From Theristus sp. LFF4_11 (Eukaryota > Nematoda > Chromadorea > Monhysterida > Xyalidae): DNA of 64,000 nucleotides. Positions within the stretch are counted from its first letter, which is position 1. Each line of letters starts with the position of its first letter. Both the position numbers and the translations under genes were made by a program. The stretch is taken from NCBI GenBank assembly GCA_030248135.1, contig JASANC010004614.1, positions 31,549 through 95,548 on the forward strand, in the 5' to 3' direction. Shown piece after piece: positions 23,301 to 33,200 of the stretch. A model generated the notes under the pieces. It saw only the letters and a list, made by a program, of their open reading frames with translations, was not told the DNA's origin and made no database searches.

Positions 23301-26300
23301 TGAACAAATAAATGCTGACATATTTTCGGTTCTTTTTTGCTTTTTACGCAAGGGATCTTTAAAGATCGAGCCCGCCGAGGGGTGTATAGGCACTTAGTGA
23401 CAGAGAAAACTCGATGGGCGCCCCACTCATTGGCATTCTGTACGCTTCTCTGGGCACATTAGCCCTGGCTAAAAACATCGCCTAAAAATCTCAACAACAA
23501 CAACAACAACAACAACAACAAAGATAAATCAAAATCAGTTCGTTCTCCCAGATCCGTGTGGAGCAGTGTCTGTCGGCGGAGAACGGCCCGGTCGTGCTGT
23601 ATCGACTGTGGAATCTGTTCGCGTTCTACGGCTCAACAATGCAGTCAGTGAACGGGCATTCATGAAGTACTATTTAGTGACGCGCAGCTGCGTTAAAACA
23701 TAGCTACGCGGTCATTAAATACTGCTTCATGAATGCCCCTTTACAAATCAGTTTTCACTTTTCGCGTGAAGCAACTGTGAAAGTAAGATGTCTGAAAAAT
23801 AGGGAAAAAGTTGTTGTGAATTGTCCAGGTCGAATCTAACTGAAGAGTCGTCACTGTTGCGCACGATCGGTGAACTGCAGGAGCTGACGGCGAATCTGTT
23901 CTCGAGCAGTTTGAACAGCAACGTACAGCGGTTGCTTGCGAAGGTAAAGGGGCATTCATGAAGCAGTATTCAGTGACCGCGGAGCGATGTGTTAACACAG
24001 CTACGCGTCACTAAATACTGTTTCATGATTCATGAATGCCGCTTAACAGTGACAGAGAGATACACTTTTGTGGCATCGCATTGGAAATAATGGACAGATG
24101 CTGAAAGTTGAGTAGCCCAGTACAGGTGGCTGAGAGCTACTGGAGGTGACGGGCCAGGTGGGGCCGGCGAGTGGCTGAGTGGATAGCACTTGGGACTTCC
24201 AATCGGAAGGCCCGGGTTCGAACCCGCTCGTGACCACTCGGCTGCCCCGGGTTGCGTGGGGCTTAATGGTTCGGCAGCATAAACGTCGGCTTTCTTGATT
24301 CACAAGATTGCTGTTCCGGTGGCGAGGAACTTAATGACATCGCGCCCATGCATACCAGCGCAGCTTGCCCAACGCCCACTTCTATAGCAGAAAACTGCTT
24401 TTAACGTCGCAGCCCATGTGGTGGACAATAAAAAAATTGCGACACTGCCTTTCCCCAAGGGCGTTGGGTGAGGATAAAAAGGGGGCAACAAACAACAACA
24501 ACAACAACGGGCCAGGTGGCACGTGGTACCGCGAAATGCGTCTTCATGGCAAAACGGCGAACAGTGAACTGTAATGCAATGTCCTGTGATGCAGTCAATC
24601 AATGCTGAATGTGGACAAAATCATTTCATCCAGTTCATAAACAACCAGTTCTGTGAACACGATCACTTTCTGTGAACTGCACAGATCACCGGACCAGACG
24701 ACAACCTGCAGGTCTCCCCGGGCGTTCACCAATTGCTGCTGTTGCTGCGCGATGTGCTGCAGTCGCACGACGCCACCATGGCGAACGTCGCTGATAAACA
24801 GCAGAACTTTGCAAAGGTGGCGTTGTTGTCTCAAATGATCCCACAGCCAACGCTGAAACGGCATTCATGAAGTAGTATTTCGTGACGCGTAGCTGTGTTG
24901 GAACATGAATCTTGCGTACTGAATGCCGCTTTATTGTTCGCAATCGTAATCGGTGATTCATTGAGTTCTGTCGGATTTTTTGCGGTTTCAGATTTTCTCC
25001 ACCGTGCTCGACCCTCTACAGCAAGGCATCACGCTCAGTGCAACACATTTGACACCCGTTCAGGTAAATAATAAACCCGAGAACGATGATTTAGGCACTT
25101 AGCTGCTTAATACTGTGTGCATGGGTCGTGGCCAAGTGTTAGACCAAAAAAACGTTGATCAATCACCGTTTCACACATCTTTTCGTGTCTTTTTCTCTGC
25201 CAGATTGCCGTGTACACAATCAACTGTTTGGCGGCAGTCCAGTCGCTGCTCAGTCTGTATCCGTACACGGAGCAACGCTTGGAGATGATTTCGGCGCAGG
25301 TCGGTGTGTGTGGCGCTTTAGCACCGTGGAATGATGCGCTCAAACGCGTTTTGAAACAACGAGCTGATTGGTTGATTTCGAACTGTGTGCGATGGTTGCT
25401 TATTTGTGCATAATGCCTTGAGCGCTCGCTCGGCATGTTTTCTGAGAAACACCGACGTGTGATGACGATGAAACCAGTGGAAATGTTTCGTTTCAGTTTT
25501 TAGACCGCAGTTTCATTGCAGATTGAGGCGCAGCAAGACGTGCTCGTCAGCGAACAGGCCGGCTATCTACTGCATCGCGCTGGCATGCACCACGTCTACA
25601 CCGTCGCACTCAGGCATGATCCCGCGAAAATGGTTAGCGTCTGGAAAAGATTCTAAATGCCTGTTTGTTGTGTCTACCGTCTGCCTTGTTTGTGCCGAAA
25701 ATTGTGTGGAAAATCTGGCTTGAAAGTGATCTTGACACACAATCGCTGATTGGGGCGAAGAAGTTTTGCTGTTTTCTTTTGTGTTTCCAGGGTGCCTTAT
25801 CAAGCCTGCCCGATATGGATGATGCGTGCATGCGAATATGGATGGTGGGTCGTGCGGCATTCATGCGTGATGTAATTTTATTTACTTTTCGAGAATTTTT
25901 TACACAATTTCAGGAGAAATTCGACCTGGTACTGGCGAAACCGGACAGCTATCTGCTGTTTGAATGCTCGCTGTTATCATCGATGAAGATCAGGTGCGTT
26001 TGACTGAAAAAAAGTGCAAAAATGCTGCTCGCATTACGTGCGCTTTTGGAGTTCAATCTACTGATTGGCCAATGAGAATGTAGATTAAAACAAACCAATG
26101 GTGCATTCAGTGTAGAAATTGTCATTTTCACATTTAACAAAACCGACTGCATTCGCCGCACTAGAAATGTGACATGAATACGACGACGTATTTCAAAGTT
26201 TATCGTTCTCGTTTCGTGCTCATGCACTTTCTGTGCAGAGAGGCCGTGCGACGTCGTTCGATGGAGGTGATCTGCGAGGCGTATGCGCTCGTGCTGGCGC

Positions 26301-26466
26301 AGGTGCGGGACGGACGCAACGCCTATGCACACATTCCCATGAAATCATTGGAGCAGGTTGGCGAGCCTCGCAAAGTCTTGTTGAACGTCAGCAAATTTTT
26401 GTTCTGCAAATTCAGCTTATTCACATGTTTTTTCTCTTGTTCCAGGTTAGCGAACTGTTGATATGA
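17302..26466 (+). CDS. COG6: Conserved oligomeric Golgi complex subunit 6 (COG6), central exons apparently missing
   Basis: COG6 belongs to lobe B of the COG tether, which acts in retrograde vesicle traffic at the Golgi. Exons found: 17302-17406 (start, MASTETKPMEQTPPPANPIA), 17763-17906, 18356-18486, 18971-about 19190, 23235-23299, 23552-23643, 23829-23943, 24685-24816, 24992-25063, 25204-25299, 25522-25632, 25791-25844, 25914-25993, 26239-26356 and 26446-26466 (VSELLI, stop). The N-terminal coiled coil is clear (NRRNLRRHIETRTVESHLQF; MHDCCTGMTERLRATKEQTR). The C-terminal part follows human COG6 block by block (ITDAICRPFK, RVEQCLSAENGPVVLYRLWN, YPYTEQRLEMISAQ). About 140 residues expected between LLAHQQN (19190) and VKQHTPGVLTQ (23235) were not found. 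The 4-kb gap holds a satellite, a transposon and a SINE. The gene may be broken, assembled wrongly or truly shortened. Family call is secure; integrity is not. Confidence 0.92.
18062..18240. repeat. Interspersed repeat, family D, copy 1
   Basis: It contains AGCAATTAG...GTGCGTACGCACGGACACGA, GCCACGCGATTTAGAAATCG, CTTAATGCATTACGGACGCG and ATTAGTTTGCGCACGG. An inverted copy lies at 47448-47610 in a GAPVD1 intron. Both ends carry GTGCGTACG-type sequence in opposite orientation, which suggests a MITE. It lies in the COG6 intron before the 18356 exon. Confidence 0.65.
19252..19443 (-). mobile_element. SINE family 1, near full length
   Basis: The minus strand shows GTCACCCACCGCTAGCGGCC, TGGTGGTAGCGCGTTAGACT, GGATCGAGCCCCGCCGAC, TTAGCCGTTGCGAAAAACG and about eight CAA units. 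It sits about 60 bp after the last N-terminal COG6 exon, at the start of the interval where exons are missing. Confidence 0.85.
19672..19822 (-). repeat. Interspersed repeat, family E, copy 1
   Basis: It is nearly identical, in inverted orientation, to 37375-37515. Shared blocks include CATATAATGCGTGATGCGC, TGTCCGCTCGCTGGCGCTCG, TATGCTCGCTGGACGCAGCG and AAGTTTATGGCTTATACTA. The high identity implies recent activity. The GCGAGC-rich core forms small hairpins. No coding potential. Confidence 0.7.
19965..20340. repeat. Degenerate tandem repeat of about 173 bp, two to three units
   Basis: TGTTCGCCCTTTAAATTTTT at about 19968 recurs as TGTTCGCCCTTTCAGTTTTT at about 20141, with parallel downstream blocks (GGGTAATTCCACCCGGAGAT against GGGTAATTTCATCCGTAGAT). 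A third partial unit follows near 20310. It leads directly into the 149-bp array, which shares the GGGTAATTC element, so the two may have a common origin. Confidence 0.65.
20365..21715. repeat. 149-bp tandem satellite array, about nine units
   Basis: The unit starts GTAATTCAATGCGCTGATCAC and includes GGGTTAGTTTTCTTACGTGA, GCAACTCTAGATGCTGAATC, GTGACGATTTCGGGCGAATC and GGCCGTGGAAATCGGCGAAA. Unit starts are at about 20372, 20521, 20670, 20819, 20968, 21117, 21266, 21415 and 21565, a regular 149-bp step. Units are highly similar and diverge most at the right end. It lies inside the COG6 intron where exons are missing. Confidence 0.92.
21789..22864. mobile_element. Long-TIR DNA transposon derivative, 1.08 kb, flanked by TA
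   Basis: Terminal inverted repeats of about 150 bp start TTATCTAAAAATGCGGGAGA. They run through TATAAAAGGAGGAATATGGC, TTGTCTAAGCAGTGAGAGAC and GATGTGGTACACACGGATAC to ATATTTTTGCGCCG. TA lies directly outside both ends, consistent with a TA-target (Tc1/mariner-like) group. The inside has no intact transposase. The arms are nearly identical, so the insertion looks young. Confidence 0.82.
22867..23145. repeat. GT-rich minisatellite
   Basis: Variable units of about 35-45 bp are built from GCTGGTTGATGATTGGTTG followed by a G-rich block (GGGGAGGGGGG). About seven units are seen. It directly abuts the end of the long-TIR element, and the strong G-strand bias could form quadruplexes. Confidence 0.85.
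23360..23522 (+). mobile_element. SINE family 1, 5'-truncated, about nine CAA units
   Basis: It starts at the B-box region (AGATCGAGCCCGCCGAGGGG), then GTATAGGCACTTAGTGACAG, AAAACTCGATGGGCGCCCC and TTCTCTGGGCACATTAGCCC (with an extra CACA), ending in a (CAA)n tail. It finishes 30 bp before the acceptor of the COG6 exon at 23552. Confidence 0.8.
23645..23740. mobile_element. Palindromic MITE, family P
   Basis: Arms GGGCATTCATGAAGTACTAT and ATACTGCTTCATGAATGCCC enclose the central TAGTGACGCGCAGCTGCG and its complement. The whole element is one hairpin. It lies just after the COG6 exon ending at 23643. Confidence 0.75.
23944..24030. mobile_element. Palindromic MITE, family P, flanked by TAA
   Basis: It starts AGGGGCATTCATGAAGCAG and ends CATGATTCATGAATGCCGCT, with TAA immediately outside on both sides. 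The 3-bp TAA duplication and hairpin form suggest a PIF/Harbinger (Tourist-like) MITE. It begins within a few bases of the COG6 exon end at 23943. Confidence 0.75.
24162..24506 (+). mobile_element. SINE family 2 (tRNA-derived), full length, 13-bp target duplication
   Basis: The tRNA-like head reads GGCCGGCGAGTGGCTGAGTG, with an anticodon-loop-like CTTCCAA and a canonical B box GGTTCGAACCC. A unique body follows (CGGCAGCATAAACGTCGGC, GGCGAGGAACTTAATGACAT, CCCCAAGGGCGTTGGGTGAG), then a CAACAAACAACAACAACAAC tail. Exact direct repeats ACGGGCCAGGTGG flank it (about 24149-24161 and 24507-24519). It is distinct from family 1 in head and body but has the same tail type. It lies in a COG6 intron. Confidence 0.9.
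24857..24932. mobile_element. Palindromic MITE, family P, slightly deleted
   Basis: The left arm ACGGCATTCATGAAGTAGTA and centre TTTCGTGACGCGTAGCTGTG match the family. The right arm is reduced to CTTGCGTACTGAATGCCGCT, so this copy is imperfect. Confidence 0.6.
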
Positions 26467-27637
26467 TCGTTCTCGGTTTGTTGTTGTGATGTGCAGGTTT
26501 TCATTTGTCTTTGGGTTTTTTCGTCGGTCAAGGCCTGTGATATGTATTGTTTTGCTTTTGTATTGGGCTGCCAATATTTTTTTGTCGCAATGTGGTATCT
26601 CATTTTGTCTTTGTAATAAATGGGAAGTGGAAGTGGAACATAAAAAGAACTTGTTTTTTTTGCGTTGCTAAACTGAACAAGGTATGAAAGCGTGGATGGG
26701 AAACTTTGGAAAAATTATTAGCCCCGTTACGCTACTGATTGTCATGTCACATAAAAAATGTACAGTCATTTTTTTGGTGGTTTCAAACGCAGTCAGTGGT
26801 GTCAGTACGACCGATTAAAAACTTGTTTGCTGTTTTTTTTATATTTGACACGAAAAAAATCTGCACACGAACAACATCGATATTTTGTGGAAGATTGGTA
26901 ATTTTTGCATATTTTCGGAATATTCATTGAAATTGATATTTTTGACAAATGATCAGATGCTATCTGTTGTGCTCAAGAAAACTCGCGTCGAAAGACCGCA
27001 AAAGAACTGTGATTGGCAGAAGAAATGTGATGTCTGCGAAATTATGGCCACCGAAAAAGGCGCACCATCACTGTGTGCGTGTTTTCACGGACGTGCGTGT
27101 GCGCATGCGAAAACGTGACAGCCGATGATGGATGGACAGAATATGCGACACACATGTAGCATGCAAAAACGCGATCTCCGTTGTTCAAAAACTGTAGTTT
27201 GTAAAAGCCTGTATGCGACACAAATTATACGTAATGCAATGGAAGTTCTTGGCAAGTTTCAGTCGATATAGCGACTGTTTTACGAATGTCTGTCATGATT
27301 TCGTTTCTCATCATCGGGCTTTATTCAATGAAAAATCACCGACGTTCCGAAGGTTTTCCCATGATTTTTTTATGCGTCGTTTTCTGCTGTTTCACTTCAG
27401 TTTTTCTGCGTGTCGCTTACAAAATCGGTTAAATTATAAATTACAGAACTTTGAGCGAATTAAGAGAACAGCTGGAATTGTTCGCTAACGTTGATAATCG
27501 AATGACAGAAAATGCAACTGGTTTACCGTGGCTGTGTTTCTACACCGTTTCAGATGTCGTAAAAACAGCACCGGGTTTGTCCGCCATGACAAAACCACTG
27601 AAGCGTCGGTCAGCACTCGACTGTCTGCGGTAATGAC
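26467..27637. other. Intergenic region between COG6 and the K2P-like gene
   Basis: No exon with family similarity is recognised. The stretch is T-rich and contains the probable COG6 polyadenylation signal (26615). An open frame at 27451-27633 (from LREQLELFANV) ends just before the K2P start and has no recognisable match. It could be an upstream exon, but I cannot support it. Confidence 0.45.
26615..26620 (+). promoter_or_regulatory. Probable COG6 polyadenylation signal AATAAA
   Basis: AATAAA lies about 150 bp after the COG6 stop, in TTTGTAATAAATGGG. It is the first canonical hexamer downstream on this strand. Confidence 0.5.
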
Positions 27638-30038
27638 ATGGGCAGAGGTTTGAAAAGCATCATCTGCATTGGTTGTTTCATCGGATACACAATGCTGGCC
27701 GGTGAGTTGATTAATTGATTGATTGATTGATTGATTTCTATGATTGAGAGCTTCGTTGAGACATTCATTGACTGATTTTAATAAAAGTTTTTGCACACAT
27801 TTTGCTTCAACTTTCAAACACGCAAACTGGGCCCGCTGCGAATTCATGCACTGAACCTGGTCGTTCATCCCAGCAAGTCTCAGTCAATTTGCAGTACGCA
27901 AAACATAAAATTTTGTCTTTGCGAGTGTCAAAAATGTGATTCTTGTCTTTCAGCACTTTTGTTCTGTGAACTCGAACGAAGCAGCACGCCCACCGATTCA
28001 GCCAACAAATTAGCTCATCTGGTCATGGCCGCACAAAACCGAACTAATCGCCTTATTGAAACCATCTGCCCCTCAGCAGATAACGAATCGAATAAAGCCG
28101 ATGATCAGATTGTTGAGATAATGGCAAATGGAACCGCAAATGCGTCGCGAAACTGCTTTGAAACCGCAGAACGGTTACTCCGTGAATATGCAACGGAGAT
28201 TGCAAGGATACTCGAAAACGAGAACAATCGGAAGCACATCAACGGAATGATCGTGGCGTCTGAAAACTCAGAAATGGCGATCAGTTACTGGCAGATGCTG
28301 ATTCAGCATGTTTTGGCTGTCGCCACCATACAACGGTCTAGGCTGCGCTTGAAAGCTCGGCTGTCCCGTGTGCTCACGATTCCATTTGCTTTTGGTGAGA
28401 GATTTTTTTGACTTCTATGCAGCCGCTACTGTTGGCTGAATTGACATTTAGAGTGACACTATGATTGGTTCTGAAACAGTGCTATTCTTGTTTCACAAAC
28501 ACTTCAATCCAATGCACGCTGTTTAACAGCCAACCACAATGTCACTCAGGTATGACCTATTTTTTCGAACGTGTACCACTGAAATGACAAACGAGCGTTT
28601 TTAAAGCAAATGACGTCATTTTAGTCCGGACACGTTTGAATAAATCCAGAATACCTTCGCGACAGTGTAAATCGGAGTTTCCTGCTTTTCGTAAATACAG
28701 AGCGTTCTGGTGGACGGAATAACAAGCACTTTTGCCAGTTTTCCAGGCGGCATCATTCTATTCCTGCTGATCGTTTACAACGTCGGCTGTCTATTACACC
28801 AATTATTGGCCGAGTCTTGTCGCGACGTGTCGAAGCACCGCAATCACGCAGCGTCAAAGACGTCTGCCATCCATCACACAACAATCGCCATGGTGCTCGA
28901 GCCGATCTTCCGACTGGCCGCTGAGAATAAACAGCCAATGAGCGCGCAGATCCGACAGCTCCGATGGGCCTCGTTCTTGGTGTGCTACGTCGCCGCGTGC
29001 ACGCTGCTCTACCACTTTCTACTGAAACGCCACTCCACGCACGCCAACCACTCGGCGTGGACGGACTCGATTTACTTCGTCGTCGGTTGCTTTCTCCGGA
29101 TCACTGAAGTCGAGGAGTTTCATGCGCCGGATGGAAATGATGATTATTCGTTCAATGTTGCGCTGCTCTTCAATCATGTTGCGTTGTTTGGTGTTCTCGT
29201 GATCGTGGCTGCCGGCATACGAGAGCAGCTGTTCGCTGAGAAAGTGGAGGTCGCGCGGAAGCAACTGTGCGAGATCGGCAGATTGATCGCTGATAAGGTG
29301 CCCGGTTAGTGTGGTTGTTGTCTGTTTTTATTGTCATTCAGTATTTCATCATTGGTCAATCATTAAAAGAGCATCTGTCATATTCCATGGGGCATCTCTT
29401 GTGGTGACTGCGAATCGAACACACGTGCAACAAGCTCCGTGCAAGTTTGGTGCAACAGCAGTCTACATCAACTATTTCACCTGCCCATGGGCGCAATTTT
29501 GTCTCGACAGGAATACAACTCAACTTCAAATCAACCGTTTTTTTCAGAGACCCTCAACCAACAGACGCAAACGAGCGCCTTATTAGACTATCAGCACCTC
29601 TCAATCGAGTGCCCTGAGCCCCGCCGCCAATCATTTCCAGCCAATCACCACAGCGCACGCAAATCCGGACACGCCCCACAGCACCTTCAAAAGCAGCAGC
29701 AGCCCGTCAATCAACCGCGAAAGGTCACCCTGAACAAGTCGATTATTGGTGCCTCCTCGACGTCGCCGTCGTTGTTGCAACCGAACACTCGAAAAGCCAC
29801 GCAGAACAAACAACGTTGGCTGAAACTGCGCTCAAAGTTGACCGAAAGCAGCAGTCGCAATGACGTTGTGCATGCCAGTTCAGCGTGTTCATTGCCGCGG
29901 ACGGCTGATGTTTCACCGGAGCCAGAAGAGCAACGTTCGACGCCGAGTCAAAGTGCGAGTCGTGGCTCGTCGGGCGCGAAATCGACCAATTCCAGCATCA
30001 GGCAACAGGCGATTTCGCTTGCGTCGTTGCCAGAATGA
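27638..30038 (+). CDS. Two-pore-domain (K2P/TWK) potassium-channel-like protein with degenerate pores
   Basis: Four exons (27638-27701, 27954-28394, 28747-29304, 29548-30038) join in phase to 517 codons plus stop. The layout is that of a K2P subunit. TM1 is CIGCFIGYTMLAALLFCELE. A long extracellular cap contains N-glycosylation sites. Pore helix 1 is YWQMLIQHVLAVATIQRS. TM2 is FAFGGIILFLLIVYNVGCLL, TM3 is WASFLVCYVAACTLLYHFLL, pore 2 is WTDSIYFVVGCFLRITEVEE, TM4 is VALLFNHVALFGVLVIVAAG, and a basic, Ser/Gln-rich cytosolic tail follows. Normal K2P channels have TIGYG and TIGFG at the two filters; here those positions read TIQRS and RITEV. The protein is unlikely to conduct K+ and may be a silent partner or have a new role. 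The start at 27638 is tentative, because upstream exons could exist. The family call rests on topology and local matches. Confidence 0.75.
28553..28655. repeat. Foldback MITE-like repeat (family F), second copy
   Basis: The near-palindrome runs TTTTTTCGAACGTGTACCAC...AAATGACAAACG, then GCAAATGACGTCATTTTAG and GGACACGTTTGAATAAATCC. It matches both arms of the 275-515 element. It lies in the K2P-like intron before the 28747 exon. Confidence 0.6.
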
Positions 30039-30215
30039 TAGGGGTGTTTTTTTGAAATTTCTACAGGGTGGCGCAAAATTGCGTCCACTGTTCACTACTT
30101 ACGCGCCACCCTGTACCTACCGGGGTGTGTCACACTCATGATCTGATATCTCGAATCACTCGCGATTCTAGTTCTGGTTACCTTCCTTTCTTATGTTCGG
30201 TTCGGAGGACCGCAG

Positions 30216-30221
30216 AATAAA
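30216..30221 (+). promoter_or_regulatory. Probable polyadenylation signal of the K2P-like gene
   Basis: AATAAA about 180 bp after the stop codon, in CGCAGAATAAAACATTTG. It is about 45 bp from the stop of the convergent Cys-loop receptor gene, so the two 3' ends nearly meet. Confidence 0.55.
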
Positions 30222-30264
30222 ACATTTGATGATCAGCCAAACTGCATTGTGTGTGTATGTTTTT

Positions 30265-33200
30265 TCACGATAGAATCCAGATCGCGCCAATCATGAACGC
30301 AGCAAAGCAGACCGCATTCCACAGTGTGTTCACGGCGGCCAGTATCTCCAGCCAATCAGCGTTCTGCGTTTCGTTTTCCGTCGTTCTACATGTCGCCATA
30401 CAAAGGTTGACCGACTGCGCCTTCACGTACAGCCAGTGCGGTGGGGGCAGCGTGTGTCGGCGGCGTTTCAGGACGCTCAGCACGGCGCAGAGCAGAACGC
30501 TGGCGAAAATGCTCGCCAACGACAGAATCAGGCAGAACTCGTAGAAACCGTCTGAAAAATGCGCAACTGTTTTTTTGGTGAAATTGAGAGCGAAAAACTG
30601 TGCTGGAGTTTTCACGGACAAATGAAACTTACAGAACTTTGAGCGCACTTTCTGCACCACGAACGACTCGTCGGCATGTGCCGTGAGCGCGCTCTGTACG
30701 ACGAACAATATCAGCAGGGCAACCAGTTTCACCATGATCTGTGTGCGTGTGTGAAATCAGATCGATAAGATTACCAGAAACACATCAGTTGTTGTTGTTT
30801 GTGGTAGTGTTGTTGTTGTTGAGGATCTTCGGCGATGTTTTCAACCAACCCAGAAAAGCGCACAGAACGCCTTCGAGTAGGGTGCCCATTGAGTTTTCTC
30901 TCTCATTAAGTGCCTATACACCTCTCGGCTGGGCTTGATAAGTTTAGTTGCACATTCATAATCCCGATGGAATAGCCGTGTTCTGTTCAGTGAAATCCAG
31001 CAGACCTGCGACAAGATTGGACTGACAAATGGCGCTAGAAAGAACACCACCAACGCAGCGACGTAAACCGGAATCGTTGGCGACGTCGCTCGTACGGTCG
31101 CGGCAATCGTGAGACAGATGTGCACGTTTTGAATGCTGCAGTGTTTTGAATTATCGTGATGCTTTTGGAGAGCAATACAATTGAGAAACCACCGTTCGTT
31201 CGTTGAAAACTTCAAATCCGAATCAAGAAGATTCAGCCCAATCAACACGTCCTGATTCAAATGCCTTCCAGTTCGAAATGCAACTGTTCATCGATCATAC
31301 TTCCAGCTATCATCGTCTTTCACAGCGCTGATTTGTTGTCCGGCGACCACCACATGCCGGGCCACTTCGTCGCCAAGCAAAAATGACTCTGGTTGAGAAT
31401 TTTTTTTTGAAAAAAATGTTTTGTTTTCACTTTCGTTGAATAAATTCTGGTGCAACCATTGAAAACAAAGTTGCTAACAAAGTTGCCACTGAAATTCAGA
31501 ATCGTTGTACGATCTAGCAGGGAAGTTTGTTTTAGTAGCCACGGTTTACTGCAACGTGTTTGCTCTTTGGTACTCCAGTGGTACATGTAACAATGACGTG
31601 TACTTTGTGCCAAGTCGGTGTTCACTTTGATTGCGCCTGCCGCTCGACCAAAAGGCTCCAACGTCAAACAGCACGCGTCTTTGATCTGTGTTTTTCCATC
31701 TGTTCACCAACGTGTCAGCAGAACGCACGGTTATCTATTTCAAAAGATAGAGAAAAAATCGATTGCCTCAAAAAAACTCACTGATTCTTGTTTCTCGCAC
31801 GTCATCACATAGAGAAAACCAACGGTCATTGCAATGGTGCCGTCGGATGAAGCTTGAACGCGGAGGTGGTTGCTGAACCACGAATACGAAAACCATGAAT
31901 ACAATGGGCTTTCGTCAAGTCTGTGACAATGCAGCATGTGTTCAAAGTTTTTGTAAGATTGAAAACGGTAAAATCTAAAAAAAACACAATCTATCAGTAT
32001 CTGTAATACTGCCACTAAAATGTGACAACATTTCACTATTCAGGAATTTAACTCTTGAATGCTTCTGTCTCTAGTCGATACAACCAATCAGCCACTCGTC
32101 CCATTCGAATGTAACCAAGCACAAAGCAGCAGCTGTCTACCTTGCATCGTGAAATGCGGGGGTCCACAAAATCGGCTCCATGGTGGAGTATTTCTGCGTT
32201 TGCACCCAATCGTTTGGAATTATCACTTTACGTTTGCTCATCCATTTTGCCGGCTCCCATACAAAATGAATATCTTTCCATTTCTAGAGTCAGGTAAAAA
32301 TGCTATTGTTTGCGTTTCTAGTTTTGCAAAAATGTTTTTCAAACCGTTGCGTTCAAATTGACAAAGGATTACCAAAATGTAACTGCCGGACACGCTGTAA
32401 TAGTTGAGTGCGAGGTGCTTTTTGCTTTCATGCTGAAAATGTGACTTTTTTTCTCAAAGCTTTTCATGACATTTGTTCCATCACATGTATTCTTTGATAC
32501 GTAAAGCGGCATTCATGAAGCAATATCTAGTGACGCGTAGCTGTGTGAAAACGTAGCGACGTGGTGGTCACTAAATACTGCTTCATGAATGCGCCTTAAC
32601 GTCAAATGCAACCAATCCGCGTGTATTCTTATCCTCGACAAAAAACGGCCTCCTAAAACTTTGTGCACCTTTCTGACATGATAAATGGTGATATTGGTGA
32701 AGTTCACAGCGATCACAGCGTCGTGTGGGCGGATGATCGCAAACGGTGTTGCCGCTGATTCGTTGCGTTTCGAAGTCGCGTCTTTCTCAACGGCGTTCGA
32801 GTACAAATGACGCAAGAGGCAGTTTTCGCCGGGCAGTAGCAGCTTTGTGCTTGCTGGAATTTTCAAGAACATGTGCTAAATTTGCGCATTTACGGTCATA
32901 CATTACATGAAGTTCGCTGTTTGCGGTTTCGCCAGGTAGACGCATACCGCGGTGCTCGCTGGCTCGTCAGTGCGACGGACACCAGGCAGAACTGTCGAAG
33001 GTGTTTTACCGCAGACAGATCTGATAGTCTGGCTAAAACATCAGCGAACCTAAGTAGTAAAATAACAACCATGATCACGAAGCGTCAATTGTGAGACTGG
33101 GCCGCTTTCGACCTATACAGACTCTGCGCAACATGAAATCTTCCCCAACCTGAATGGGGAAATTCTTGATCACAATCGGTGGTCACGTCGAAATACTCGG

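Noticed and set aside
24162..24240. Possible functional tRNA gene (Gly-TCC-like)
   Set aside because: It has a good B box and anticodon-like loop, but the acceptor and anticodon stems do not pair well. It is the head of a 345-bp SINE with target duplications and a CAA tail.
27451..27633. Upstream exon of the K2P-like gene (LREQLELFANVDNRMTENA)
   Set aside because: It stops a few bases before the chosen start in another frame, with no donor site that would join it in phase.
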